From the NCBI GenBank assembly GCA_023630585.1, contig CM042535.1, forward strand, positions 36,659,301-36,723,300: a stretch of DNA of 64,000 nucleotides. The letters run 5' to 3'. This document shows, in pieces, positions 34,501 through 46,682 of the stretch. Position numbers and translations under genes: made by a program. The stretch's first letter is position 1; every line of letters begins with the position of its first letter. A model generated the notes under the pieces. It was not told the DNA's origin, did no database searches, and saw nothing but the letters and a program-made list of their open reading frames with translations. This DNA is from Cranoglanis bouderius (lineage: Eukaryota; Chordata; Actinopteri; Siluriformes; Cranoglanididae).

Positions 34501-34718
34501 AATCGACTAACAAGAAGAATTACAAATTTGTTGTCTGTGTGGTTGTTTTTGTTTTGTTTTTTTGTCAGTTTATGTGCATTTCTGTCTACAAGCAATAATT
34601 TTTTTTTTTAATGTGCATGTTTTGTTGATTTTTTTTCCTTAATTTTTTAACAATACATAAGCTTAATTTGTGCTCTCAACAAATAATTTGCACCAATGAT
34701 AACTTAGCGTCATCCCAT

Positions 34719-34721
<3 letters not shown>

Positions 34722-34762
<41 letters not shown>
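34722..34762. repeat. (TA)n microsatellite
   Basis: TA array flanked by 'catcggata' and 'tatccgatg', so the entire block is palindromic. Confidence 0.95.
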
Positions 34763-34764
<2 letters not shown>

Positions 34765-34980
34765 ATGCTTGTAGACGTTTCCGACTGGAAAACAACTTTC
34801 TGAACACCGTGTAAGACTTTTTTTTTGGAGCAAGGTGATAATGAGGTAGCTAGATGTCTAACTTGTGAGGCTAAAGATTCACAAGCGACTGTTTTATTAG
34901 CGATCATTGTAGTCTTGATGGTGGTCTCCACTTAGATGTTGTTACACAAATTCTTTTAATTCTTATAATCTGTAATGATA

Positions 34981-36555
34981 TATACTGTATCTCACAAAAG
35001 TGACACATTTTTATTATATCTTTTCATGGGACAACACTGACGAAATGACACTTTGCTACAATGTAAAGTAGTGAGTGTACAGCTTGTATAACAGTGTAAA
35101 TTTGCTGTCCCCTCAAAATAACTCAACACACAGCCATTAATGTCTAAACCGCTGGCAACAAAAGTGAGTACACCCCTAAGTGAAAATGTCCAAATTGGGC
35201 CCAATTAGCCATTTTCCCTCCCCGGTGTCATGTGACTCGTTAGTGTTACAAGGTCTCAGGTGTGAATGGGGAGCAGGGTGTTAAGTTTGGTGTTATCGCT
35301 CTCACACTCTCTCATACTGGTCGCTGGAAGTTCAACATGGCACCTCATGGCAAAGAACTCTCTGAGGATCTGAAAAAAAGAATTGTTGCTCTACATAAAG
35401 ATGGCCTAGGCTATAAGAAGATTCCCAACACCCTGAAACTGAGCTGCAGCACGGTGGCCAAGACCATACAGCGGTTTAACAGGACAGGTTCCACTCAGAA
35501 CAGGCCTCGCCATGGTCGACCAAAGAAGTTGAGTGCACGTGCTCAGCATCATATCCAGAGGTTGCCTTTGCAGAATAGACGTACGAGTGCTGCCAGCATT
35601 GCTGCAGAGGGTGAAGGGGTGGGGGGTCAGCCTGTCAGTGCTCAGACCATACGCCGCACACTGCATCAAATTGGTCTGCATGGCTGTCGTCCCAGAAGGA
35701 AGCCTCTTCTAAAGATGATGCACAAGAAAGCCCGCAAACAGTTTGCTGAAGACAAGCAGACTAAGGACATGGATTACTGGAACAATGCCCTGTGGTCTGA
35801 TGAGACCAAGATAAACTTATTTGGTTCAGATGGTGTCAAGCGTGTGTGGCAGCAACCAGGTGAGGAGTACAAAGACAAGTGTGTCTTGCCTACAGTCAAG
35901 CATGGTGGTGGGAGTGTCATGGTCTGGGGCTTCATGAGTGCTGCCGGCACTGGGGAGCTACAGTTCATTGAGGGAACCATGAATGCCAACATGTACTGTG
36001 ACATACTGAAGCAGTTCCCTTGGGAAACTGGGCTGCAGGGCAGTATTCCAACATGATAACGACCCCAAACAGACCTCCACGACAACCACTGCCTTGCTAA
36101 AGAAGCTGAGGGTAAAGGTGATGGACTGGCCAAGCATGTCTCCAGACCTAAACCCTATTGAGCATCTGTGGGGCATCCTCAAATGGAAGCGCAAGGTCTC
36201 TAACATCCACCAGCTCTGTGATGTCGTCATGGAGGAGTGGAAGAGGACTCCAGTGGAAACTTGTGAAGCTCTGGTGAACTCCATGCCCAACAGGGTTAAG
36301 GCAGTGCTGGAAAATAATGGTGGCCACACAAAATATTGACACTTTGGGCCCAATTTGGACATTTTCACTTAGGGGTGTACTCACTTTTGTTGCCAGTGGT
36401 TTAGACATTAATGGCTGTGTGTTGAGTTATTTTGAGGGGACAGCAAATTTACACTGTTATACAAGCTGTACACTCATTACTTTACATTGTAGCGAAGTGT
36501 CATTTCTTCAGTGTTGTCCCATGAAAAATTATAATAAAATATTTACAAAAATATA
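34981..36555 (+). mobile_element. Tc1 transposon with about 200-bp inverted ends
   Basis: Left end about 34990-35205 and right end 36347-36545 are inverted copies over roughly 200 bp with few mismatches. Each contains 'acaaaagtgagtacacccct' and, near its outer part, related 'aagtga(c)' sequence, the arrangement of IR/DR-type Tc1 elements. The outermost right end is decayed. Located between the two receptor genes, just upstream of chrna6. Confidence 0.9.
35337..36339 (+). pseudogene. Tc1 transposase (DD34E), frameshifted
   Basis: Begins MAPHGKELSEDLKKRIVALH. The helix-turn-helix region ends at the basic GRPKK linker; the first catalytic Asp is in WSDETKINLFG. The frame shifts around 36015-36025 and is lost at 36056. 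The rest (with SPDLNPIEHLW carrying the catalytic Glu, ending GHTKY) continues in another frame from about 36040 to 36339. Spacing between the second Asp and the Glu counts to 34. A dead copy of the classical type, different from the DD35E element in chrna6 intron 1. Confidence 0.9.
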
Positions 36556-36564
36556 AAAACAACA

Positions 36565-36685
36565 CTTGATAGACGTTGTTCCATCCAGGGTGTATTTCCA
36601 TCGCGTGTCCGGTGTTCCCCGGGATCGACTCTGGATGATCTGACCAGATTAAGCGCTCACTGTAGATGAATGAATGCAATAAAAG
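36565..36685 (+). repeat. Fish SINE/LINE tail repeat
   Basis: 'ccagggtgtatttccatcgc', 'gtgttccccgggatcgactc' and 'gatgaatgaatgcaa' are hallmarks of a common fish repeat tail. A reverse, more diverged copy is at 7640-7715. Confidence 0.7.
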
Positions 36686-36733
36686 TTTGTTATAGACAAA
36701 TTTAAGCAGTCCATCTTGGTGAATCAAATGTAT

Positions 36734-37066
36734 AGTCAGTCCCTCCAGGATTTCGCGGTTTTGCGATCGCACAAATTAACGCGAAATCAAGCAAACTCCG
36801 CAATATTCGGAGGAGCTTGCAATTTTTAAAAATCACCGCAGATTTGGGCCAAAAACGTGTCATGTGACGTCATCACAACACGCATTCAGCCAAAGCCCTC
36901 TTCGATTCACGCGCGTCGAACATGAGTACAGCTAAAAGGTCTCATTTACCAACAAACATCACATGCGGTACAATTTCACGCGATTGCAATTTCGCTAATC
37001 CAAGTAAAAAAATTTTTTAAATCCACAAAAAACTCCGCAAGTTGCAAAATCCTGTATGGACTGTAT
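36734..37066 (+). mobile_element. AGTCC-MITE family copy, best termini
   Basis: Inverted ends CAGTCCCTCCAGGATTTCGC (left) and 'aaatcctgtatggactg' (right) with TATAGT directly flanking both sides, a candidate 6-bp target duplication. Interior matches 32395-32765. About 330 bp, no coding. Confidence 0.85.
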
Positions 37067-37830
37067 AGTGTTTCGAAGCTCACAGATCGATTCGATTCAA
37101 CGTTTCATATGAATCGATTCAGTGAGGTGAGTCGAATTGGAGGTTAGGGTGGAGATGTTCTTCAAAACCATACAGATGCGTGTTTTGTGTCTCCATCAGG
37201 ACATTTCAGTGTTTTTCAGTCAAAAATTATGAAATTATAAATTGGGTGAAAGCGGTGCAGTGCAGACTCACTGTAAATATAGGGACAGTTTTTAAAAAGT
37301 AATATCAAAAGCAAACTTTATAGCACGGTGTGAAAAATGCTTCTGTGATCATTGGTGTAAAAACACTGCTGTGAATTTACTGTAATTATTTTACAGCCAA
37401 ATACTGTTTAATTATTTTACAGGATTGTATTGTAAACAGTTCAGCAGGCAGAGCAGTGCACTGGTTTACAATAAAATACAATATTCACAATTTTCTTTGT
37501 AAATTTTTTCCAGGACTACACCTGGAATTATTATTATTATTATTATTTTTTTTTACAGCATATCTACTGCATAACCGTTCAAATGTAATTTCATTTCACA
37601 AATGTCAGAAAAGATTAAAGCAGATACTTTCAGGAGGTGTAGCCCTGTCCTTTCGAGACGGCGCAGTCGATAAGGTGCAATCAGAGGTGTGCTGTGTCTA
37701 TTGATGAACTCCAGCCTCCATTAAAAAGAGCAGTGTTTATGAAGGTTAAACCCACCTCTGACTGCAGCCGGAAAGAGCAAACACTAATCCCGGGCTCCTG
37801 AAAGAACGAGCGCTGTCAACTGTGTCGGCC
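37067..37830. other. Intergenic, nothing recognised
   Basis: A+T-rich sequence with a (ATT)n stretch at 37529-37545 and no credible exon. Confidence 0.6.
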
Positions 37831-37833
37831 TGA

Positions 37834-37836
<3 letters not shown>

Positions 37837-37874
<38 letters not shown>

Positions 37875-37967
37875 CACAGAAAGAGCAGTGCGCCAGTAGA
37901 AAATATTCAAAACATTTCTTGTTTCAGGTTTTCCTGATTTGTAAATGACTCCTTGTTAAATGAGTGT

Positions 37968-38040
<73 letters not shown>

Positions 38041-38189
38041 CACTAGGGGGCACCACACTCTCCAAACCCACCCCCTACATTTTTATTTTTTTTTAAGGAT
38101 CTCATTTAAATTTATATTTATTTTTATCAACTTCTTCAATCATCCATCCCAATACAATCATTACAGTGTCACTTTACATCACCTCGCTG

Positions 38190-38234
<45 letters not shown>

Positions 38235-38271
38235 CACTGTCACAAGTAACACACTTTGCGATACAATATGG

Positions 38272-38314
<43 letters not shown>

Positions 38315-38610
38315 CCTCAGACACATACATTACTAAAAGTATTTATATAAGTATAGGAATTCATAAGAATGCAGGAATTAATAAAACTTATACAGAATGT
38401 ATTATTTATTTAGAAAAAAACAAACAAACAAACAAACACAAAAAAACCCTTCCTACAGTATTTATGATGAGCCCCTGTGGCTGGCGAATGTTGTGTGGGG
38501 AGCAGGTGCAGCTCAGGACTCATCCTTATGTGATTCAGCTGTCAATCAAATCACAGGTGCATCACACGCACACACACACACGCACACACGCACACACACA
38601 CACACACCTG
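37837..38610. repeat. (CA)n/(GT)n cluster
   Basis: CA at 37837-37871, GT at 37974-38036, CA at 38193-38232, CA at 38275-38312 and an interrupted CA at 38570-38606. Frames through these are Cys-Val/Thr-His artefacts. Confidence 0.95.
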
Positions 38611-39734
38611 AGAAGCCATGCGAATCGGAGTTTAGGGTCAGCTCCGGTCTGTCTGGATAAATAAAAAGGAAATGAAAGAAAGTTAGAAAGTTGAAGTGAA
38701 AGGAAATGAAGACGTGATATTTATCTTGTCTCTGTATGAAACGATTTGGATTTGGAGTTTTATCAATAGAAATATTCAGAAATGATGAACGCCAGCTATA
38801 AAATACATGAGATGAAAAAATCTGGTCAGTATTAGTGGTTAGTTCTGAAATATCGACACAGTGAGACTTTACCTGATTAAAAATAAATAAATAAAGAAAG
38901 AAAGAAAAGCAGCATCCAGTCCAGCTGTGTAGGAGAACTCAAAACAATCATGTACGTACATTTACAACAATATAAACGTGTGTAAAGAGTCCAAACGCAG
39001 CCCACGGATCGATTCGACTGAGAAAAAAAGAACCGTAAATGAGCTCGGACCGCCCAAACTGTAATGCACTGGAATTAATGCCTTTCATTAATGCCTTTCA
39101 TTAATGCCTTTCAGATTGATTTCTCGCTGAAACACAGATAAAAAAAAAGACACCTTTTTTTTCTGAATGTGTTTTATGGATGTGGTCGAGGCGTGAAGAC
39201 AGGAATGAACACGGACACTCCAAAGACAAATGACGACCCGGGACGAGGTGATCCTGTTTAACACGTGTGGGGAAAATAAAGCAGTTCAAGAGCTTTTTGT
39301 GTGCAGGTTTGGGGAAGGAAGCCAAAGAGTCGCAGCTGCTTCAGCTTGGAGCTCAGGAGTCCAGACTCTGCTCCGTGACGCCTCCAGTGTGTCAGTGCCG
39401 TTAGGGAAGCTTCCTAGTGGTCTTGGCTTTGCAGATTGAACGATGTGGTTAATTTCCTAAGCACTCGTCCATTTGGGCAGTGGACAGTTTGTCCAGATGG
39501 AGCCAACTCTGATGGAAGTTGGCTTGTTGTCTCGCTCTGACCGTGATCAGGACTGTGCTTGTCTAATGCTGCGTTCAACTAGAGCTCGTAACTCGGGATT
39601 TCCAACCTCTGACTAGGAAATGACAAATAATGACTTGCGTACTTCCTCGACTCTCGGCACATGACGTCGTATCAACGGCAAACGAAGTCGCACTTCTTAT
39701 CTTTTAATGAGCATCTGGCTTGAGATAAATCAAC
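38611..39734. other. Intergenic, nothing coding recognised
   Basis: Contains a short three-fold repeat of 'aatgcctttcatt' (39078-39112). The 74-69 codon frames at 39100-39440 carry no recognisable domain and sit on both strands; not called. Confidence 0.5.
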
Positions 39735-40040
39735 ACAGAGACGTCCCTCCAGGATTTGGAGGTTTGCAATTTTTCAAAATGAACGCAGGTTTGGGCCGAG
39801 AAACGTCACGTGACGACATCACGACGCGCGTTCAGTCAAAGCCCTCTTCGTTTCACTTGCGTGGAACACGAGTACAGCTAAAAGGTCTCATTTACCAACA
39901 AACATCACTGTGAAAGAGCACGCAAAACTATTTCGTACGATTGCGATTTCGCCAATTCGAGAAAAAAAGACAAAAAGCACAAAAAAACTCCACAAGTTGC
40001 AGCAAAATCAAGCATTTTTGGCCGCAACAATCGCTAAACT
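39735..40040 (+). mobile_element. AGTCC-MITE family copy, right end lost
   Basis: Starts 'cgtccctccaggattt' and keeps 'ccaaagccctcttcgtttca' and 'agctaaaaggtctcatttac'. Diverges after about 40040 without a clear right terminus. Confidence 0.8.
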
Positions 40041-40379
40041 AAAACTGTGAACTGCGTGAACTGGTACAGATATATTCGCTTGTTAAATCTGTAATACCGA
40101 CTATACAGTTCGCTGTTTTCAGAAGAAAAATACACATCACTCATATCACTAACGTTAGCTGGCTAGATTCTTGTTAGCAACCATGTTTTGTAGCTCGAGT
40201 GCCCCGGGGTCGAAAATGCTGTTATCAGAGCTCTTTAAACCTGTAAATGTAGGCCAAACTCATTTATCTCAATACTCAATATATTAATAATGAATATGAT
40301 AATTGGAAGAAAGCCTTAATTGTGACATATACATGTACAGTACAGTAAAATTCCTTTCCAAATTGTTAAGAGGTTAGGG

Positions 40380-40705
40380 TCAGAGCTCAGGGTCAGCTAT
40401 ATGACAAGAACCTTGCTCAAGGACCTGCAAAGTGGCAGCTTGGCAGTGATGGAGCGTGAACTCATGACTTTCTGATCAATACTGAGCCTCCGCCTTGAGC
40501 CTCCAACGCCTTTGTCTCGTTCTTGTTCATTTGGCTGATGCTTTTATCCAAAGTTTATGTACAACCGAGGCAGGATAAGTCTGAGCAGCTAGAGATAAAA
40601 GATCTCGCTCAAGGACTCGACCTCCTCAGCTTGGTGGTGCTGGATTTTGAACCTTCTGATCAGTATCCCAAAGGCTTAACCACTGAGCCACCACTTTTAC
40701 CAGGA
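40380..40705 (+). repeat. Two partial SINE-like repeats
   Basis: Both blocks resemble the 13320-13512 repeat: 'cttgctcaaggacctgcaa' with 'gaactcatgactttctgatc' (40411-40480), then 'ggctgatgcttttatccaaa' through 'ccactgagccaccac' (40532-40695). Confidence 0.75.
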
Positions 40706-40709
40706 TAAC

Positions 40710-41660
40710 TGGCAGGAATGGGGGCGTCGAGTGCTGAACAACATGTGAGACTGCTTGCATTTGTTTGGACCAGACGTGAGTGGACTGGGATCATCAGGGA
40801 GTGTGTTTTTATCTTTAAAACCGGGGTGTGTTATGGAATATAGCACTTTAATAAAACATTTGGGGGTGTGCTGTTATAGGAAACGAATCAAGGATGAGGT
40901 GGTGTGATGAAGCGGAGTTACTGCTACCATCTGAACTTGATTATTTTATACAACAACATGGTTTATTCGTCTCATACCGCAGCAATGTGCCAATGGTTAA
41001 TCGTTCCCTCACTCTTTTTTTTCAGCAAAGAGTCTTTTCAGCAGTTCCAGCTTTACCTCTGACCGACAAAGCGCTGGCACCAGAGACTCCTTTCATAAAT
41101 GTTAAATAAATATCTCCTTCGACCATTTTAATCCATTTATGTGGCATATCCACCATACAAGTACCTGTGTACGGTGTTACTACGGTAACGATAACTCACT
41201 AGGACGAGTGAATTAACACAAACCTGTGATTTTGCGGCTGCTGGACCATCAGAGCTGCTGTTATAGAAAACGAATCAACACTTATTTCTCTCAGACAAGC
41301 TGTTATTTGTGAAATCATTTCCCCATTTTGATCATCTCACCACAAAGAAGGAAGAACTTCACCCCGAATTCATACCCCACAGCAGCTTCATACACGTCTG
41401 TCTCTCTGTCTCTATCGCTACAATGCGTTCATCCCTCCATCTTAAATTTATGCCATTATAAAAGCAAGAAAACGTTGCCTCAACGAACCATTAATGTCTT
41501 TCCTCCCGGTTGCTATTTTCACCTCCCCTCACCCACATCTCTCTCTTACCTCTACCTTTCTCTCTCTCAGTGTCTATCTCTCTCCGCTCATCACCACAGC
41601 ACACCGAATGCAAACCACAAATGCTCTTTCCCTGTTCGCCTCAGGACTGCTCGTATTGAA
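40710..41660. repeat. Decayed fish interspersed repeats
   Basis: 40830-41125 ('ggggtgtgctgttatagg', 'catggtttattcgtctcata', 'cataaatgttaaataaatatctcc') and 41220-41300 are pieces of one old repeat, seen again at 42345-42385. No gene. Confidence 0.5.
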
Positions 41661-41664
41661 AATA

Positions 41665-41687
41665 GAAATAAATAAATAAATAAATAA

Positions 41688-41772
<85 letters not shown>
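41665..41772. repeat. (AAAT)n/(TA)n microsatellite
   Basis: Six AAAT-type units followed by about 75 bp of uninterrupted TA. Confidence 0.95.
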
Positions 41773-43007
41773 TATAAAACATTTCTTGGTAGGACCTTTC
41801 CCTAGTCTGACGTTTTAAATAATTCATCTCACATTCATCCTTAATACCTGGCTGAGTGGTTTTATTCTCTCTACTAAAGAAAAAAAAAATCTGGGCTCTC
41901 ACTCATCCATTAGGAAGGAACTGACGAGCCAACAGATACAGGGGTTTGGAAAAGCACACAAGAAAGACGCACAGATACGCTTGGAGGTTTTGCGGGATCG
42001 TAACACTCGTGATGATCGCTAGTTGATCGGTGATATGTGTCATGACCTCAGTATTATACGGTTCTACAGTATACGGTTAAAAATGGCTCACTGTGAATAT
42101 GAGACGTGATAATGATATCGGGGTCCTGTAGGATTTACGACAGGCCATTTCTGCTGCTGACATCAAGGTCTAATGCAACTCGGTGTGTGTATGTTTTTGC
42201 TGAGGCAATGTGGATTGTATAATACTAAATCACCAGCAGTCTCTGATATTCTCTCAATCTATCTGTATATCTCTGAAGTATGCATCTACTGTGCTGGATC
42301 ATACGCGTCTGGGGTTTTTTTTAAATGCATTATTTGTATAACAAATAACCTTCCATAAATGTTAAATAAACATCTCGTTACAGGAAGGATCAGGATTGGG
42401 AACTACTGTATTATGCTGATCAACCTTGGAAAAGCTGCCGTCTCTGGTAAGTTGCACATAACTGCAAGAAGTAACAATAAGTTTCGATAAAGATAAACAT
42501 TAATAAATGCTGCGTTACAGGAAAAAACAGTGGTCAGTGCCTCATCCTACTTCAGCTCACGTTTCTAACCCTGTTGGTTTCCCAGTTTATATATACATGT
42601 ATATTATATACTGTTTAACCTGAACACCTCTGCCTCTTCCCTGACTCCAGCTATGAACCTTATGATAATGATAATGATTCTGGGAAGAAGAAGAAGAAGA
42701 AGAAGAAGGAAAAAAAAGGTTGAAATGGATCCACACTGCTCTCCAGAGTGCTCCATATTACAGGCATCATGGAAAATGTAATTTAGAAACTAGTCTTGAT
42801 TTGTGGATGCATTAAGGACAGTATCAGTGGTGACAGCTGTTGTGTAGACACTGGATTTAAAGAGATAAAAGGAGGATCCATCTGGTTTTATGTGTATACT
42901 AGGAGCCAGAACAGATATTAAACAGAGAACAGAGACAGTATGTCTGTCTCTCTCTCTCACACACACTGGTTCAAACGAGCCATGGATGTGAAGATGAACA
43001 GTGATGC

Positions 43008-43061
<54 letters not shown>

Positions 43062-43926
43062 TGACCATCACTATCACCCTCTGTTCTTCTGTCAGTGAGA
43101 CCAGACTCTCGCCGGCTAATGCAGAGCTAATTTTTAAAAAGCTTTTTTAAATGCGTCAGATGCACTTTGAAAGTGTTTTGAAAGCATTCGCTTAGCGCTG
43201 TCGGAGTGCTGTGTGTGCAAACACAGCGCCGTCAGCAGAACGAGCGGGCGGATGTACTGTAGGGTTCTCCGACTCTCTAAACGCGGGGCCGCATTCGATA
43301 ACACTCAAAGCATCGATCCAAATCATTACAAATCACTCACAGCAATTTGTGTCGTATTGTTTTTCGCTGCAGGAGATACAAAGGACACAACAACCTATAT
43401 AACCCAGTAACGGAGAGGAGGTGAGAGTGCAGTCACCTCTGGTGGTGTGTGTGGATTTAAGGATTTGTGCAAAAGGTTCTGTGTTCAAATCCCAGCACTG
43501 TCACAAGGCCAATGTTAAGCTTCCTTCATTGGGTGTAACAAGCACAGAGGCCACGCCTCCTTAACAGTGGCCGACAGGATCAGAGGCCACGCCTCCATCA
43601 CCTGGACACCCATCTACACTTCCCATCATCTAATAATCAGTACCACTTGGGTGTTTTTAGCCTGATCTGTATAAGTAGACTCTCAGCCTAATCTACCACA
43701 TCAATTATTCAGTGTCTATACTGTTATTTACTCTGCACCATACTTCCTGTTTACTTTTCTTTTGGTTTGGATTTGTTTGCAATTCATGTAGCTCACTCTC
43801 TCATCCTGACAGGAAACACAATATTGGTGCAAAGTCTGCAAGCCTCATCTTTTAACAAACTATGGTCCAGAAAAAAGGCTATTTCTCACATATAGTTTTA
43901 TTATTTTTCTTTCTATCTCCGAAATA
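41773..43926. other. Intergenic, nothing coding recognised
   Basis: Contains (GAA)n at 42689-42711 and (GA)n at 43009-43060. 43450-43620 has two 'gccacgcctcc' phrases in a GC-richer stretch. No exon-like frame with known homology. Confidence 0.55.
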
Positions 43927-44481
43927 CAGCACTGTGCAAAAAGTCTTAGACACATGCAAAGAAATGCTGTAGAGCAAAGATGCCTTCAAAATAATGAAAT
44001 TAAACGTTTCTACATTAAAAATAAATAAATAAATACTGTAAAGAGACAGTAAACAGTAGTAAATGAAACAAAGTCAATATTTAATGTGACAAAAAAGTAA
44101 AAATAGTAGTCTCCGGTACAACGTGTGCAGTTTTTATAAGGAAATGAGTTGGTAAGTTTTATTGAGCATCTTGCAGAACCAGACACAGTTCTTCTGGACA
44201 CTTTGACTTTCGCACTCGCTTCTTATTTCTGCAGCAAAACCCAGCAGCCTTCATTGTGTTTTTTTGTCTGAAAAGTGTCTCTTACTGTAATATGCTGCTT
44301 TCTTTAATGACATACAAACATTTTTCTGTAACATTTAATTTTGTGCTAGAAAACTAATGTTTGGGAATCTAAAATTTTTTTTTGTACCGACTTGATAATG
44401 TAGACGTCATAAAATAAAAAAAATCTATAATAAAGTTTGTACTGAAACAAATAGGGTGCCTAAAACCTTTGCACGGTACTG
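43927..44481 (+). mobile_element. Non-autonomous DNA transposon (MITE), copy 2, complete
   Basis: 555 bp flanked by TA on both sides. The termini 'cagcactgtgcaaaaagtct' and the complement of its right end ('cagtaccgtgcaaaggtttt') form an imperfect inverted repeat, Tc1-like in style. The interior is the reverse complement of 8869-9405. Small frames inside are broken. Confidence 0.85.
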
Positions 44482-45135
44482 TACATGCACAGTGTTTATC
44501 CTCCTCGAGCTCAAACAGACTCTTCACGCTGTTTACCTCACCTCGCTTGCTTCACCTCGCTCCCTCTCCGCTACAGTATGTAGTGTTTGTACAGATATCT
44601 AGCAGAGACACGAAGCAGAAACGTGAGATCAGTGACAGTAAAGGAGGGAGGCAGAAAAAAACATGACACAAAAACCCACAAGACATATACTAGTAGCAAA
44701 AGAAAAAAAAAAAAAAGTTTATTGTATAATATCCCCAATAACAATAATCTGATTTTCATCACATAATTGCTGTTTAGAGAGTGATAGAAAAAAATTATTT
44801 CACAGCAACTTTATCTCCATCAAGGCGATTAAAAAAGTGACAGTTCAAAACAAATAAGTATTTATTTCTACTTTAGATCAGCAAACTACGTAAGCCGATA
44901 TTTAAAAATGCTTCAAAAAAGTTGTTTTTTTTTGCATGTGTGTGAGGCTTAGTAAAAAATTGCATACACTGTGTTCTCATGCAAAATAATCTTTTAGGGT
45001 TGGAACACATACAGTGCTTCTACAAAACAAAATTTTAAAAAATGAAGGTAAATATAAAGTAATTCGATTCTATGAGTTTTGAGAAAGATGTAAACATTAC
45101 GTTGTGAAATAGTTCAAAGCTGCAGTGTGTAACAC
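44482..45135. other. Intergenic, nothing recognised
   Basis: A+T-rich with several poly-A runs (44700-44716). No coding signal. Confidence 0.6.
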
Positions 45136-45312
45136 ACACGTCCACACCTGGGGCAATTTAGCATAGCCAGTCCACCTACCTAGTGGGAGGAAACCGGAGA
45201 ACCTGGAGAAAACCTACACAGGCACAGGGAGAACATGCGACATTCCGCACAGACAGTAACCCGAGCTCAAGATCGAACCGGGGACCCTGGAGCTGTGAGG
45301 CAGTAAGCAGGC
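45136..45312 (+). repeat. Fish interspersed repeat (LINE/SINE tail)
   Basis: 'gtgggaggaaaccggagaac', 'cacagggagaacatgcgaca' and 'tgtgaggcagtaa' identify the same general family as 4850-5160, in shorter form. Confidence 0.7.
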
Positions 45313-46495
45313 TAGCTATAAGAACAAAAAAGTCGCACAGTGCAGCTTTAAATCTGGAAGTACAGCGGAGACGCAGTGCAGCTTTTGTGACTTAAATGCA
45401 AATTTAACGACATGAAAATGAAACGGCGAAACGTAACTGCATTGCATGCATAGCATTTTAGACCATTTACACACTTGGAAAAGTTCGGTAACACTTTCTA
45501 TGAAGGTCATGTTCATGATGAACTATGAATACATTCATAATTATTTAGGAACATGCATTACACCTTGTGGCTATCTTTATTACGCATTATGAGCGGTCAA
45601 CCCGATCTTTACACCTTTTGTAAATTTAGTGCTCTAAATGTATATAAAATTGCTGTTGATTTAATAAACAATACTTGTGTGAATGCTACTTGTTTTCATA
45701 AATAAATATAATGCCCAATTAATGCATTATAACATATTCATAGGTCATTATACTGTACATATTGCCTTCATAGAAAATGCTACTAGGTTCTTATATAAGT
45801 ATTGTACGCTGTACTTTTCTGAAAAGTAACACACGTTACATTTTTTTGCCATCTGGGAAATCCTGAAACGTACCAAACAATACACAGTAATGTGTATATA
45901 TTTACATTTTAATAAGCCTAATTAAAATATTCCCCTTTTTTGGCGTTTTATTGTAGCTATTCTTAAGGTACACTAGTGTTAGCCTGGTTCTAGAAACAGT
46001 TCTGGATATCCTAAGACGGAAATTAGGATTTTTGTGGCAGGAGCGATGACAAAAACTGATCTATTGACTACACCAGGGCAATTTTATAAGCAGTAAAAAA
46101 AAAACAAACATGTAAAATAAGCATACAAGAAAACGATGCATATGATGATTTCAGTGCCTAAATCATAAGAATTTAGGGTGGTAATAAGTCTCTATTCGTT
46201 TTCACAGTGCATAAATACAGTTCTGAATACCCTGATTAAGCGACATCAGTCATCACCGTCACATAGCTGCAGATCTGGGCAGGTGCTGGACGTTTCGCCA
46301 CCTGATCAGCATGTGTACCTGTGGTGGATCTCTGTTCTCTTTTATTCGGTATGCCTGGTCTCATTCCGACTGATTTGTGCTCTGATATCTTCTCGCATTT
46401 ACCTGGCATGTGTCTATTAAATGCCATGGCTAAAACAGAAAAAGAGAGAGTCAGAAAGATTAAAAGCGAACCAGCTTAGATTCAACGCCAAAGAT
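45313..46495. other. Region downstream of the beta subunit gene
   Basis: A+T-rich, no gene recognised; likely includes the 3' UTR of the beta subunit if the first polyadenylation signal is skipped. Confidence 0.5.
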
Positions 46496-46501
46496 TTTAT
46501 T
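46496..46501 (-). terminator. Candidate polyadenylation signal of the beta subunit gene
   Basis: AATAAA on the minus strand, 34 nt after the stop codon; a second AATAAA lies near 46340. Either could serve. Confidence 0.35.
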
Positions 46502-46535
46502 TTGTATCGTCGTGCTCTATGACTCACTCACTCAC

Positions 46536-46682
46536 TCACTCATCTCTTGCTACAGGTGTGTTGTAGCTCTGGAATAGCGGCTGGACGAAGAGGCCGAGCG
46601 TTCCGATCAGACACACCAGGATGAAAACCCAGAGAAATAAACGGTCGATCACCATGGCGACATACTTCCAGTCCTCAATGAC
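46536..46682 (-). CDS. Beta subunit exon 6 (M4 and C-terminus)
   Basis: 48 codons plus TGA: VIEDWKYVAMVIDRLFLW, M4, then QPLFQSYNTPVARDE. Acceptor 'tttcag'; phase 0 entry matches exon 5. Confidence 0.93.
   Translation of the reverse strand, partial: VIEDWKYVAMVIDRLFLWVFILVCLIGTLGLFVQPLFQSYNTPVARDE

Noticed and set aside
39101..39439. Overlapping 74- and 69-codon frames on both strands
   Set aside because: No homology recognised and no exon signals; chance frames in GC-richer sequence.
46178..46420. 80-codon plus-strand frame downstream of the beta gene
   Set aside because: No domain, overlaps an equally long antisense frame and the likely 3' UTR region.
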